From NCBI RefSeq assembly GCF_900143515.1, contig NZ_FSQT01000002.1, positions 3,349,501-3,413,500 of the forward strand: a stretch of DNA of 64,000 nt, given 5' to 3'. Position 1 is the stretch's first letter. Every line of letters begins with the position of its first letter. The translations under genes were made by a program, and so were the position numbers. The notes under the pieces are model-generated. The model had not been told where the DNA came from and made no database searches. It was given only the letters and a program-made list of their open reading frames with translations. This DNA is from Micromonospora cremea (GTDB lineage Bacteria > Actinomycetota > Actinomycetes > Mycobacteriales > Micromonosporaceae). Of this stretch, positions 7,434 through 15,818 are shown in pieces.

Positions 7434-8567
7434 TCACGGCAACGGCTGTGGCGGGCGTGGGCCCACGTACCGCGAGTCCGGCCGGATGATCTTCGAGTCC
7501 TCGGCCTGTTCCAGTACGTTCGCGCACCACCCGATGACCCGGCTGGTGGCGAAGGTCGGCGTGAACATCTCCCGGGGCAGCCCGCACAGGTGCATGACGA
7601 CGCCCGCGTAGTACTCCACGTTGGTGTGCAGCTTTCGGCCGGGCTTCAGCTCCGCCAGCAGCGACAGCACCCGCTGCTCGACGGCCACGGCGAGGTCCAC
7701 GAGCTGCCCGCCGAGGGATTGGGCGATCCCCTTGAGCATGCGGGAGCGCGGGTCTTCCGTCCGGTAGATCGGATGCCCGAACCCCATGATCCGCTCCCCG
7801 TTGAGGATGCGCGCGCGCAACCACGAGTCGGCCCGGTCGATGGAGCCGATGGCGTCGAGGGTGTCGAGGGCCCGGCTCGGAGCTCCGCCGTGCAGGGGGC
7901 CGGACAGCGCGCCGAGCGCGCCGCCGATGCAGGCGTGGATGTCCGCGCCGGTGGAGGCGATGACGCGGGCCGTGAAGGTCGACGCGTTGAAACCATGATC
8001 AACGGTCGCGATCAGGTAGCGCTCGACCGCCCGGGCGTGGAGCTCCGACGGCTCCGCACCGCTGATCATGTACAGGTAGTTCGCCGCGTGGGACAGGTCG
8101 TCGCGCGGCGCGATCGGCTCCAACCCCGCTCGCAGGCGGTACAACGCGGCCAGCAGGCTGGGCGTGAGGGCGCAGAGCGCCATGGCTTGCGCCCGCCGCT
8201 CGGCCGGCGGCGTGTCGTACAGCGCGCCGGCTCCGGCGGCGAGACCGGCGACGGCCAGCGCGGCGCGCAGCCCGCCCATCGGGTCCTGAGCAGTCGAGGC
8301 CGCGGCGATGCCAGGCAGCGCGGCGGCGACCGCGGGCGGGATGTGACGCAGCGGTGCGGCCTCCTCGTGCAGCGCCTTGGGCTCGGCGGGGAGGGAACCG
8401 TCGACGAGGAGCGCCCAGACGTCCTCGAGCGTCCGCCGTTCTGCCAGGTCGATGGCGGAGTACTGCCGGTAGTGGTAGAAGCCCTCGTCGCCGCGGACGT
8501 GGCCGATCGTGGTGTCGGTGACCACGACGCCGGCGAGTCCGCGCGGAACGGTGATGGTGTCAGCCAT
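7434..8567 (-). CDS. Citrate synthase family enzyme
   Basis: A 377-residue citrate/2-methylcitrate synthase-type protein. The start at MADTITVPRGL fits the family length; the frame stays open 51 bp further. The two catalytic His segments are present: GPLHGGAPSRALD and MGFGHPIYR. The third catalytic position, usually Asp in NVDF, is Glu here (TNVEYYAGV), a change I recall from some actinobacterial CitA-type enzymes. The C-terminal RVIGWCANVLEQ block is typical. It is transcribed divergently from a second, HTH-fused citrate synthase with 68 bp between the starts. Condensation of acetyl-CoA or propionyl-CoA with oxaloacetate is likely; which acyl-CoA is used cannot be decided. Confidence 0.88.
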   Translation of the reverse strand: MADTITVPRGLAGVVVTDTTIGHVRGDEGFYHYRQYSAIDLAERRTLEDVWALLVDGSLPAEPKALHEEAAPLRHIPPAVAAALPGIAAASTAQDPMGGLRAALAVAGLAAGAGALYDTPPAERRAQAMALCALTPSLLAALYRLRAGLEPIAPRDDLSHAANYLYMISGAEPSELHARAVERYLIATVDHGFNASTFTARVIASTGADIHACIGGALGALSGPLHGGAPSRALDTLDAIGSIDRADSWLRARILNGERIMGFGHPIYRTEDPRSRMLKGIAQSLGGQLVDLAVAVEQRVLSLLAELKPGRKLHTNVEYYAGVVMHLCGLPREMFTPTFATSRVIGWCANVLEQAEDSKIIRPDSRYVGPRPPQPLP

Positions 8568-8598
8568 GCGGGCAGCGTCGCGCCGGCGGACCGGGCCG

Positions 8599-8619
8599 GT
8601 CAACATTGATCCAGTCAAC
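8599..8619. promoter_or_regulatory. Direct repeat in the divergent citrate synthase promoter region
   Basis: GTCAAC occurs at 8599-8604 and again at 8614-8619, 15 bp apart, inside the 68-bp gap between the two citrate synthase genes. On the minus strand each reads GTTGAC, close to a -35 hexamer. It could be part of the promoter of the minus gene or a direct-repeat operator for the HTH-bearing partner. Confidence 0.35.
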
Positions 8620-8635
8620 GTGAGAGCATGGCCAC

Positions 8636-9835
8636 ATGTCGGGGGACCAACTGCTGACGACCGCCGAGGTGGCGCACCGCCTGCGCATCAAGCCGGAGAC
8701 CATCTACGCGTACGTCAGCCGTGGGGTGCTCGACAGAGTCAAGGTTCCCGGCGAGCGGATCAGTCGCTTCCGTCTGGCCGACGTGGAGCGGCTGGCCTCC
8801 CGTACACAGGCGACCCGGCCGGAACGTGATGTCGCCCCGGCGATGCGCACCGCCACCACCCTGATCGCGTACGGGCGGTTGCACTACCGGGGGCTGGACG
8901 CCGCCAAGCTCGCGCCGGTGACCCCGTTCGAGGAGGTCGCGAACTGGCTCTGGACGGGCGAGCGGCGCCGGGACGCCTTCGTGGCGTCCGCGGAAACCCG
9001 GGATCGGGCCGGGCAGGCCGGCGACCACCTGCCCGCCCAGGCCCGGCCCTTCGACCGGCTGCCGGTGATCGTGGCCGTCGCGGCCGCGACGGACCCGCTG
9101 CGCTTCGACCTGGCGCCGGCCACCGTCACGGCTCTCGCGCCCGCGCTGCTGTCCACCATGGTCGATGCTCTGCCCCTCGTGGGCGGGACACCGCCGGACG
9201 ACGGTCTGGCAACCCGCCTGTGGTCCCGGTTGACCGGCACGCCGGCGTCCGCGGACGGCGTCCGGGCGCTCAACGCCGCACTCGTCCTGCTCGCCGACCA
9301 TGACCTGGCCGCGTCGACCATCGCGGTACGCGTTGCGGCATCGACCCGCGCGAACCCCTACGCGGCGGTGCTCGCCGGTCTCGGTGCGCTGGACGGGCCG
9401 ATGCACGGAGCGGTCGGCAGCAGCGTCTACCGGTTCATCGAGGCCGCGCTGCGCGACGGGGCGTCGGCCGCGATCGCCGAATGGCTGCGGACCGGCGGCC
9501 TGCCCGGCTTCGGGCACTCGTTGTATCCGGAGGGCGACCCGCGCGGGGCGGCCCTGCTCGATCTCGTCGCGCGGTTGCCGGTCGGGGGCGACCTGCGGCG
9601 AACCGTCGACGACCTGGTCACCACGGCGGCCCGGCGAGGCGCCCTGCCCAACGTCGACTTCGCCGTCGCCGCGTTGGCGCACGTGACTGGCATGGGGCCG
9701 GGCGCCGCGGAGGTGATCTTCGCAGTCGCCCGGACGGCGGGCTGGATCGCGCACGTCATCGAGGAGTACGCCCAGCCGAACAACCGGTTCCGGTGGAGCA
9801 GCGGCTACACCGGGCCAACCCCCGCGCCGGCGTGA
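8636..9835 (+). CDS. Citrate synthase with an N-terminal excisionase-type helix-turn-helix
   Basis: A 399-residue fusion. Residues about 5-55 form an excisionase/MerR-like HTH (LTTAEVAHRLRIKPETIYAYV, then GERISRFRLADVERL). The remainder is a citrate synthase fold with both catalytic His segments (GPMHGAVGSS and LPGFGHSLYPEGD) and the catalytic Asp (NVDFAVAAL). The block ending in ARTAGWIAHVIEEY is the usual C-terminal signature. The gene is divergent from a conventional citrate synthase. HTH-citrate synthase proteins beside a second citrate synthase are known in actinomycetes, but their role is poorly understood. An enzyme that also binds DNA, possibly the shared promoter, is the natural inference. 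Confidence 0.85.
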   Translation: MSGDQLLTTAEVAHRLRIKPETIYAYVSRGVLDRVKVPGERISRFRLADVERLASRTQATRPERDVAPAMRTATTLIAYGRLHYRGLDAAKLAPVTPFEEVANWLWTGERRRDAFVASAETRDRAGQAGDHLPAQARPFDRLPVIVAVAAATDPLRFDLAPATVTALAPALLSTMVDALPLVGGTPPDDGLATRLWSRLTGTPASADGVRALNAALVLLADHDLAASTIAVRVAASTRANPYAAVLAGLGALDGPMHGAVGSSVYRFIEAALRDGASAAIAEWLRTGGLPGFGHSLYPEGDPRGAALLDLVARLPVGGDLRRTVDDLVTTAARRGALPNVDFAVAALAHVTGMGPGAAEVIFAVARTAGWIAHVIEEYAQPNNRFRWSSGYTGPTPAPA

Positions 9836-9941
9836 ACTCCGACTCACGGCGCGGGGCCACGGCAGCTGGACGCGACGGCCCCCGTCGCGGGCCGGGCGTA
9901 GCGACGGGACGACAAGGTCGATCCACTCTTCCGGCTGCGAA

Positions 9942-10311
9942 CTACTTCCCGGGCAGCGGGAAGCGGGCGAGGTCCATGCCGAGCATTTCCCAGGTCGACC
10001 TGCCGTGCGGGGTGAAGTTGAAGGCCGGGTTGTTGTACCAGCCGCGTGGCACGTTGTCGTACAGGGTGGTCACCTCGCCGTCGGGGACGGTCGGCAGCTC
10101 GCAGATGTCGTTGGTCCAGTGCACCCAGGAGAAGACCCGGCCGTCAATCCCGTTGAACTGGCCGTATCCGCCGAGGCCACCCTCCATGACGATGGTGCGG
10201 GTGCTCAGGTCGTAGGCGAACCAGGCCCCGCGCGGGCGGCGGCCCATGGCGTAGAGCAGGTTGCCGACCACGTGCAGGCTCTCGTACGACTGCCAGTCCG
10301 GCTTGATCTTG
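9942..10311 (-). pseudogene. C-terminal remnant of an unidentified gene, cut at its 5' side
   Basis: The minus-strand frame ends with TAG at 9942 and reads back without a stop to about 10320. There is no convincing start codon or ribosome-binding site, and the reading runs straight into the plus-strand aldolase fragment. About 123 residues remain. They are rich in Trp, Gly and Tyr (GAWFAYDL, GWYNNPAFNFTPHG), which suggests the last blades of a secreted beta-propeller or other carbohydrate-active protein, but I do not recognise the family. The abrupt join near 10312 marks a rearrangement breakpoint. Confidence 0.5.
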
Positions 10312-10864
10312 ATGTACGACGCGGCGCGGCTGCCCTACGCGGCCAACGTCGAGGCGGCCCGCCGGGTCGCCGACTGGGCCCACGAGCGGGGACTCTGGCT
10401 CGAGGCGGAGCTGGGCTGGATCGGCGGTAAGGACGGCGAGGCGCCGTTGGACGCCCACACGCCGGGCTCCCGCACGGATCCGGACCAGGCGGCGGCGTAC
10501 GTGGCGGCGACGCGGGTGGACGCGCTGGCCGTGGCGGTCGGCAGCAGGCACGCCATGACCACCCGGACGGCAACCCTCGACCACGCGCTGATCGCCAAGC
10601 TGCGGGACGCCGTCGCCGTGCCGCTGGTGCTGCACGGCTCATCAGGGGTGCCGGACGAGGAACTCGTGCGAGCGGCGGCCGGTGGAATCGCCAAGATCAA
10701 CATTGGTTACGGCGCTGAACGTCGCGTTCACCTCCGCGATCCGCGCCCGCCTCGCCGACGATCGCGCCGTCACCGACCCACGCGCGTACCTGTCCGTCGG
10801 CAGGGCCGCGATGACGGAGGCCGTCGAGCACTTCCTCCGGCTTCTCGCATCGTCGCGCGGCTGA
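10312..10864 (+). pseudogene. Class II fructose/tagatose-bisphosphate aldolase family, 5'-truncated and frameshifted
   Basis: Homology starts abruptly at MYDAARLPYAAN, which in complete class II ketose-bisphosphate aldolases lies about 90-100 residues into the protein. The N-terminal half with the first zinc ligand is absent. The rest is well conserved: EAELGWIGGKDGE, DALAVAVGSRHAM and LVLHGSSGVPDEEL. After AKINIG the frame changes. One extra T near 10706 shifts the remainder (TALNVAFTSAIRARL) into the next frame, which ends at TGA 10864. Removing one T restores the reading. Truncation plus frameshift make it a pseudogene, unless the T is a sequencing error. Confidence 0.75.
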
Positions 10865-11626
10865 CCTGGTGCAAGGCTGGTCCTCGGGAAGATCCAGGAT
10901 GACGCCGGCCGTCGCGACATCGACCTCACCGTCGTACTCGTCGCGGGCCGCCGCCCGGGCGGCGGAATGGTCCGTACCCGGCCGCAGGTGCGTCAGGAGC
11001 AGGCGTCGCGCACCGGCCGCCGCAGCCTGCTGACCGGCGTCGCGCGCGCTCGACTGGAAGCCCTTCGAGTCCTCCGGCACCTCGTCCAGGTAGGTCGCCT
11101 CGGCCACGAGCAGGTCGGCACCGCGTGCCAGATCGACGACGTCCGAACTTGGGCCGCTGTCCCCGGTGTACGCGATCACCTGGCCGCCCGCAGCCAGCCG
11201 CACGCCGGCGTTCGGCACCCAGTGCGATAACAGCCGGGTCTGGGCGCGGAACGGGCCGATGGTGAGGTCGCTGCCGGCGGTGAACTCGTGCAGCACGTAG
11301 GCGGCGTCCAGCATGCCGGGACGGTCCAGCGCCAGCACCGCGTCCAGCGCACCCGGCAGCGCGTACACGGGTAGCGGTGGGGGACGGTCGTCGCGCAGCG
11401 TACGCGCCCGCAGCAGGGGATTGAGATCGGCGCAGTGATCGGGATGGCCGTGGCTGACGAACACCGCGTCGACCTGGTCAGCTCTGACGTGTTCCAGCAG
11501 CCGCGGCATCGTCGCGTAGCCGACGTCGACGAGCAGCCGGAAGTCGTCATGTTCCACGAGGTAGCCGCTGCACGCCTGGCCCGCCTCCGGCCAGACACCA
11601 CATCCGCCGAGAACGGTGAGCCGCAT
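10697..11626 (-). CDS. MBL-fold metallo-hydrolase with an aberrant C-terminal extension
   Basis: A metallo-beta-lactamase-fold hydrolase starting MRLTVLGGCG, with the zinc motif SHGHPDHC (His59, His61, Asp63, His64). It also has a YTGDSG strand and a late His in LLLTHLRPG. It closely resembles the MBL gene at 29217-29960. By comparison with that 247-residue protein its natural end should be near residue 247 (AGVILDL). Instead the frame reads on for about 60 residues antisense to the aldolase remnant. The original stop has therefore probably been lost, or the convergent overlap is a product of the rearrangement here. The fold core appears intact and may still be functional. Confidence 0.72.
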   Translation of the reverse strand: MRLTVLGGCGVWPEAGQACSGYLVEHDDFRLLVDVGYATMPRLLEHVRADQVDAVFVSHGHPDHCADLNPLLRARTLRDDRPPPLPVYALPGALDAVLALDRPGMLDAAYVLHEFTAGSDLTIGPFRAQTRLLSHWVPNAGVRLAAGGQVIAYTGDSGPSSDVVDLARGADLLVAEATYLDEVPEDSKGFQSSARDAGQQAAAAGARRLLLTHLRPGTDHSAARAAARDEYDGEVDVATAGVILDLPEDQPCTRSAARRCEKPEEVLDGLRHRGPADGQVRAWVGDGAIVGEAGADRGGERDVQRRNQC

Positions 11627-12292
11627 CGTGAAGACTATACCGACCAGCCTGTCACAGCCGAACCACTTTGTGTCACTGCTCCCTATCTGACGCGCCGCCT
11701 GAACGTAGATGCCGTTTTGCGCGGCGTAAGAACCCCTGGGGATCCCTAAGAAGTAGGGAGTCGGGACAGGTTGATCATGCTCAGCCGGTGCCGGACGGCC
11801 AGGTTTGGGCAGGCCAGGCACCTGACACCACACGGGGCGAGGGTTCGTCCGGTGGCTCGTTTCGGGAACACCCCCAAACGAGCCCCCATCGCCGTACCCA
11901 ATCGAGCCCCGGAACGAGCGCGGACGAAAGGGCCACGGTTGCCGCGTGATGATGGCCGTTTCATCGCCGTGCCGGCCGACCGCCGCATCGGTGCCCGCGG
12001 TCGCGTTCAGCGTCGTCTGGCAGCCGCAGGCCGAGCCACCGGCCACGCGGGTGGAGCCGAACGAAGCGCGGGACACCCGCCCGGTCCCGTTCGGACCGGC
12101 CGCCCACCCGGTTCCTGGTGCCAGCGCAACTCTTCCCCGGGTACGAGGCGGTCGTCGTCCTCGCCACCGCCGCCCACGCACTTGGACCGGCCGGTCAACG
12201 CCCGACCCGATCCGGCCGGCCCGCGGTCGAACCCGGTGGCCATAAGCCGGCTCGCGCCGGTACTCGGTCGGCTCGACCCCCGGCAGCCGACG
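11627..12292. other. Gene-poor stretch upstream of the MBL gene
   Basis: No frame here has a convincing start, domain or codon bias. It contains the MBL promoter region, a small hairpin at 11743-11759 and then GC-rich sequence with several open but low-quality frames on both strands. It probably represents decayed DNA inside the rearranged block. Confidence 0.5.
11743..11759. repeat. Short perfect hairpin
   Basis: TCCCTA (11743-11748), loop AGAAG, TAGGGA (11754-11759). It lies about 115 bp upstream of the MBL start in a locally AT-richer stretch and could be an operator or a degraded repeat arm. No homologous copy is seen elsewhere in the window. Confidence 0.3.
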
Positions 12293-12472
12293 ATGGTCCG
12301 GCACGTTTGCCTGACGATGGTCGCGAAGGTTCTGGCTTCCGGGCGGAGGCCACGCCGGGCCGGCCTGACGTTGGTCCCCGACGAGGACGTCACCTCTACG
12401 CCGCAGACGTCCGCGAACGCGCGCCTCGACCCGCAGCACCTGGCCGCCTGCTGGCGGATCCTCGAGGCCTGA
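12293..12472 (+). CDS. Possible small ORF or gene remnant, unknown
   Basis: A 59-codon frame from ATG to TGA with about 90% G or C in third positions, which is coding-like for this genome. The product (ending DPQHLAACWRILEA) has no recognisable domain. No clear ribosome-binding site is visible and the surrounding DNA looks decayed, so it may be the 3' end of a lost gene. Confidence 0.22.
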   Translation: MVRHVCLTMVAKVLASGRRPRRAGLTLVPDEDVTSTPQTSANARLDPQHLAACWRILEA

Positions 12473-12544
12473 GCCGGCGTACGGCGAGGATCGTCACCAG
12501 CGCGGCGGCAAGCGGGAGGTGCAACAGACTGGAGGTCGTCATGA

Positions 12545-12720
12545 CCGCTGGTCAAATTCGACGAAGACCGCGAATGGTATGTGCCGGGACGCGGGGTCGA
12601 GGACATTGTCGAATCGGTGCCTGCCGGGATGCTCGAGGACAGTGACACGGCACCTGTAATCCTCCGTAACCGCGCGTGGCATATTCGGCCGTCGGCGTGG
12701 GTAGAAGGACGTCACTGCGC
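12545..12720 (+). pseudogene. Possible protein-coding remnant, no start codon
   Basis: A frame open just after a TGA reads KFDEDREWYVPGRG and then VEDIVESVPAGMLED, which has the texture of a real acidic protein segment. There is no good start, and the frame runs on into low-quality sequence. An ATG at 12541 lies in another frame, so a frameshift within an old gene is possible. I cannot name the family. Confidence 0.22.
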
Positions 12721-12980
12721 CGGGGCGGGTAGGGGCGATCTGTCTGGCTCCACGGGCCGACCGGGCCCCCTCGTCCGCTGGCGGTGCGATGTAGCCCGGT
12801 CTACCGCGCAGAGGGAGGGCGGCCGATCATGCTGTTCCAAGGTGGATTCATTCGTCGACGGCGGGCACCGGCTGGAGGATCGCCTGCCCGCCCGCTCGCC
12901 GGCCGGAGCTGGCGACCTGCCGGAGTGCCCAGCTATTGCGAGCGGCACCATCGTGTCGTCCGCCGGGTGCGGTGACCGTC

Positions 12981-13379
12981 ATGCCCGCCCCGCCCGCGCC
13001 CCGGACCGCGCCCTCCGTCCTGGCGGTACCCCCGACGTACCTGCAGTACCTGCAGGTCAGGCTGCTGGAGGCCGAGGCCAGCCTGACCGCGATGACCGAG
13101 AAGTACGAGCGGACGAAGGCTCGCTTCGACCGCTGCTACGCACGCCGCGGCATCACTCCGCAGACCGACATCGTCAATTACATCAATGCGAAATCGATGA
13201 ACCCCGAGCTGAAGTTCTGGTATTCCAAGGTCGAGCATTTCCAGCGGGAGGTGACCGCCTACGGGGCGGTGCTGACCGGGCTTGATGCCGCGCGACGGAT
13301 GCTGGGTGACGACGGTCACCGGGCACCCGAGTACGGGCGGGCACGCAACAGCCGGCGCGTGCTGAATCGCGCCAGCTGA
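12981..13379 (+). CDS. Small hypothetical protein, helical
   Basis: A 132-residue protein. After a Pro/Ala-rich lead it has a long predicted helix (LLEAEASLTAMTEKYERTKARFDR) and a second conserved-looking block (TPQTDIVNYINAKSMNPELKFWYSKVEHF). The C-terminus is basic. The start ATG 12981 follows the weak Shine-Dalgarno-like GGTGA by a short spacer; GTG 12972 is an alternative. I do not recognise a named family. The alternating charged heptads suggest a coiled coil. It is one of the few intact-looking genes in the scarred 10.3-13.8 kb block. Confidence 0.55.
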   Translation: MPAPPAPRTAPSVLAVPPTYLQYLQVRLLEAEASLTAMTEKYERTKARFDRCYARRGITPQTDIVNYINAKSMNPELKFWYSKVEHFQREVTAYGAVLTGLDAARRMLGDDGHRAPEYGRARNSRRVLNRAS

Positions 13380-13446
13380 CGGCCGACGGGCGGCACCACT
13401 GCGCTGATCGACCCCCAGGCCGGGTATCGGTCGGCAGACTGCAGGG

Positions 13447-13833
13447 GTGAAAGCTCCGCGCGCGATCAGGTGGACGCCGTGGCGGTTCGTAACCGTGTTC
13501 GGCGTGGTCAGCCTGCTGTCGGACGTGGTGTACGAGGGTGCCCGGTCGGTCATTGGCCCGTACCTGGCCACCCTCGGCGCATCGGCGACCCTCGTCGGGC
13601 TGGTCACCGGCGTGGGGGAGGGGTTCGCCTTGGCCGGGCGGCTGGGCACCGGGCCCCTCGCCGACCGTACCCGGGCCTACTGGCCCCTCGTACTGCTTGG
13701 CTACGCCGTGACCATGGTCGCCGTGCCCGCTCTAGGGTTGACCACCGCGCTGTGGCTGGCTGCGGCGCTGTTCATCGCGGAGCGTGCCGGCAAGGCGATC
13801 CGCGGTCCGGCGAGGGACGTGATGCTCTCGCAC
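13447..13833 (+). pseudogene. MFS transporter, N-terminal third only (3'-truncated)
   Basis: It starts GTG with a G-rich ribosome-binding site. About four transmembrane segments and the MFS loop-2/3 motif (GTGPLADRTRAYWP) are visible, then the homology stops after GPARDVMLSH. A complete MFS protein would need about 270 more residues. Beyond about 13833 the frame is antisense to the GH12 gene and ends at 13926. The cut is at the same base region as the truncation of the minus-strand cellulase gene, so this is a rearrangement junction and not a natural short protein. Confidence 0.75.
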
Positions 13834-14288
13834 ATCTCCATCTGGTTCACCCCGTCCCGCCTGGGCGTCGGGTCCAGCCAGATGTCGTACGAGGCGTTGT
13901 GGATGGCGCCGCTGACGTACCGGTAGTTGATGCTGCTGGTGGCGCTGCTGATCTGGCTCACCTGGATCGGTAGGTTCGTGCCGGGGGAGCAGTTGGTGTA
14001 GTGGCAACCGAAGAACACCGAGGGGTACGCCGTCGGCGCGCCGTTGGTGGGGTTGCTGCCGTTCTGGGTGGGTGATCTCGAAGCCGGTGTCGGTGACGTT
14101 GATGCACTGCTTGGCGCTGGTGCCCCAGCGGTTGTTCTGCACACCACGTACCGGCTCTGGATGACGGTCGAGCCGTACTGCTCGCAGATCTGGGTGTCGG
14201 CGGAGGCGTTGCCGCCGAGTGCCACGGCGACGATCGAGCCGCCGAGCAGCAGGCCGGCGGCGACCAATGCCCGAAGTGGACGTTTCAT
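13834..14288 (-). pseudogene. GH12 family endoglucanase, 3'-truncated with two compensating frameshifts
   Basis: It starts ATG after AAGGAG and encodes a Sec signal peptide (MKRPLRALVAAGLLLGG, ASA-D cleavage). The mature start TQICEQYGSTVIQ and later blocks (YPSVFFGCHYTNCSPG, NYRYVSGAIHNASYDIWLDP) are typical of actinobacterial GH12 cellulases. Between them the family sequence NNRWGTSAKQC and CINVTDTGFEIT is present only in another frame. Two extra bases after SRYVV and one extra base before QNGSNP put about 24 residues out of frame and then restore it. The gene is then cut at NQMEM, before the catalytic Glu acid/base region. It lies behind a CebR-like operator. Confidence 0.75.
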
Positions 14289-14340
14289 GACGCTCCTTGA
14301 CCGCGGCGCGTGCCGGGCGCCGGACGGGTCGGGGCGAATG

Positions 14341-14354
14341 CGGGAGCGCTCCCA
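14341..14354. promoter_or_regulatory. CebR-like operator upstream of the GH12 gene
   Basis: CGGGAGCGCTCCCA matches the cellobiose-responsive CebR box TGGGAGCGCTCCCA of streptomycetes at 13 of 14 positions. It lies 53 bp upstream of the cellulase ATG, in the position expected for repression. CebR boxes are established for LacI-family control of cellulose genes; use here is inferred. Confidence 0.65.
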
Positions 14355-14592
14355 CGCTCACCGACACATTTACATGTCTGAAACTGACGCGCAACCGTAC
14401 GCGTCAAACTGATGAAATGTGAGGATTGCCACGCCCGCGCCGGACGGCCGTCGGCGGACGTCCAGCTAACCGGCGCGGGCCGCCCAACGATCGTCTCCGG
14501 GCGGGCCGATCGGGCCCTGGTGTGCGCCGATAGCGCCGAGTAGCGTGTTGCCTCCAACGCGTGCCGTATCCCCTCCGGAGGCGTACACCACC

Positions 14593-15699
14593 ATGGGTGG
14601 CTCCCCCCTGCGCATCCTCGTCGTCGGCGCGGGCATTGCCGGCCTGGCCGTGGCCCGGGCGCTGCGCCTGGCGGGCTTCCGGCCGGACGTCACGGACAAG
14701 CTGCCACCGGGCGAGTCCACCGAGACGGGCCTCTACCTGCCGGGCAACGCCGCCCGCGCGCTGCACCGACTGGGCCTGCACGACCCGGTCCGCCCGCTCG
14801 GGCAGGTGATCCACCGGCAGCGCTTCTTCGACGCCGCGGGCGCACCGCTCTGCGAGGTCGACCTCGACGCCCTCTGGGCCGGCGTCGGCGAATGCCGGGC
14901 CCTGCCCCGGGCGGATCTGCACCGGGTGCTGCTCAGCGGAGCCGGCGGCGCCGTCCGCCACGGCGCCGAGGTCCGCACCCTGGACCTGCTCCCGCGCGGG
15001 GTCGGAGTCACCTTCACCGACGGCACCAGCACCGAGTACGACCTGGTCATCGGTGCCGACGGGCCGCGATCCTCGGTCCGCACCCTGGCCTCCCTCGGCG
15101 GGCCGCCCCGCCCGGTCGGGCAGGTGGTCTACCGGGCCGTGCTCCGCGATGGCCCTCCGGTCACCGAGTGGACCGCCCTGCTCGGTCAGCGCTCCGGGAT
15201 GCTGCTGGTGCCGATCGGCGCCAATCGGCTGCACTGCTACGCCGACGAGGCCGGCACCGACCCGCCCGCCGACCCACTGGCCCGGCTGCGCGACCTCTTC
15301 GCCGACTACCGCGGCCCGGTGCCCGAGGTGCTGGCGGCGCTCGACCGGGTGCACGTCGGGATCACCGACGAGGTGGAACTGGGCCGCTGGCACCGGGGGC
15401 GGGTGCTGCTGGTCGGCGACGCCGCGCACGCCACCGCGCCGACGCTGTCCCAGGGTGCGGCGATGGCGCTGGAAGACGCCGTGGTGCTGGCCGAGTCGCT
15501 GCGCGCCGCCGGCAGCGTGGAGGCGGCGCTGGTGGCGTACGAGAGCCGCCGCCGCCCGCGTACCCGATGGGTGCGGGACCGGACCCGGGACCGCAACCGG
15601 ACCCGCGACGTGCCGCCGGCGCTGCGCGACCCGCTGCTGCGCGGTCGAGGCGGCCGGATCTTCGGGGAGCACTACCGGCTGCTGGTCGGCCCGCTGTAG
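14593..15699 (+). CDS. FAD-dependent aromatic-type monooxygenase
   Basis: A 368-residue flavoprotein hydroxylase. The N-terminal dinucleotide-binding motif is GAGIAGLAVARAL, the middle motif is DLVIGADGPRSSVR, and the C-terminal FAD motif is LVGDAAHATAPTLSQGAAMALED. These are the three classical marks of the p-hydroxybenzoate hydroxylase-like group. The start is ATG 14593, 12 bp after GGAGG, giving MGGSPLRILVV directly before the Rossmann strand. It stands alone between the GH12 remnant and ctaD. It may act on a small aromatic or polyketide-like molecule; the substrate is unknown. Confidence 0.85.
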   Translation: MGGSPLRILVVGAGIAGLAVARALRLAGFRPDVTDKLPPGESTETGLYLPGNAARALHRLGLHDPVRPLGQVIHRQRFFDAAGAPLCEVDLDALWAGVGECRALPRADLHRVLLSGAGGAVRHGAEVRTLDLLPRGVGVTFTDGTSTEYDLVIGADGPRSSVRTLASLGGPPRPVGQVVYRAVLRDGPPVTEWTALLGQRSGMLLVPIGANRLHCYADEAGTDPPADPLARLRDLFADYRGPVPEVLAALDRVHVGITDEVELGRWHRGRVLLVGDAAHATAPTLSQGAAMALEDAVVLAESLRAAGSVEAALVAYESRRRPRTRWVRDRTRDRNRTRDVPPALRDPLLRGRGGRIFGEHYRLLVGPL

Positions 15700-15818
15700 A
15701 TCGTGTCCCGCCACCCCACGCGGCGCTGCGACCTGCCGGGGACTATCCTCCTTGCGGATGACGGCCCGCAGATAACCAGCGTGTGCCGAGCGGGACAACC
15801 GAGAACCGGAGGCCACTC

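Noticed and set aside
8636..9835. Possible chimera by assembly of HTH and citrate synthase
   Set aside because: The HTH-citrate synthase architecture is known in actinomycetes, and the joint is in frame with good codon bias.
10697..12439. A 580-codon minus-strand frame
   Set aside because: The MBL homology starts at 11626 with MRLTVLGG; upstream residues have no domain and lack coding texture.
11771..12472. A 233-codon frame with Arg/Pro-rich product
   Set aside because: The N-terminal three quarters have no coding texture; only the last 59 codons look possibly coding.
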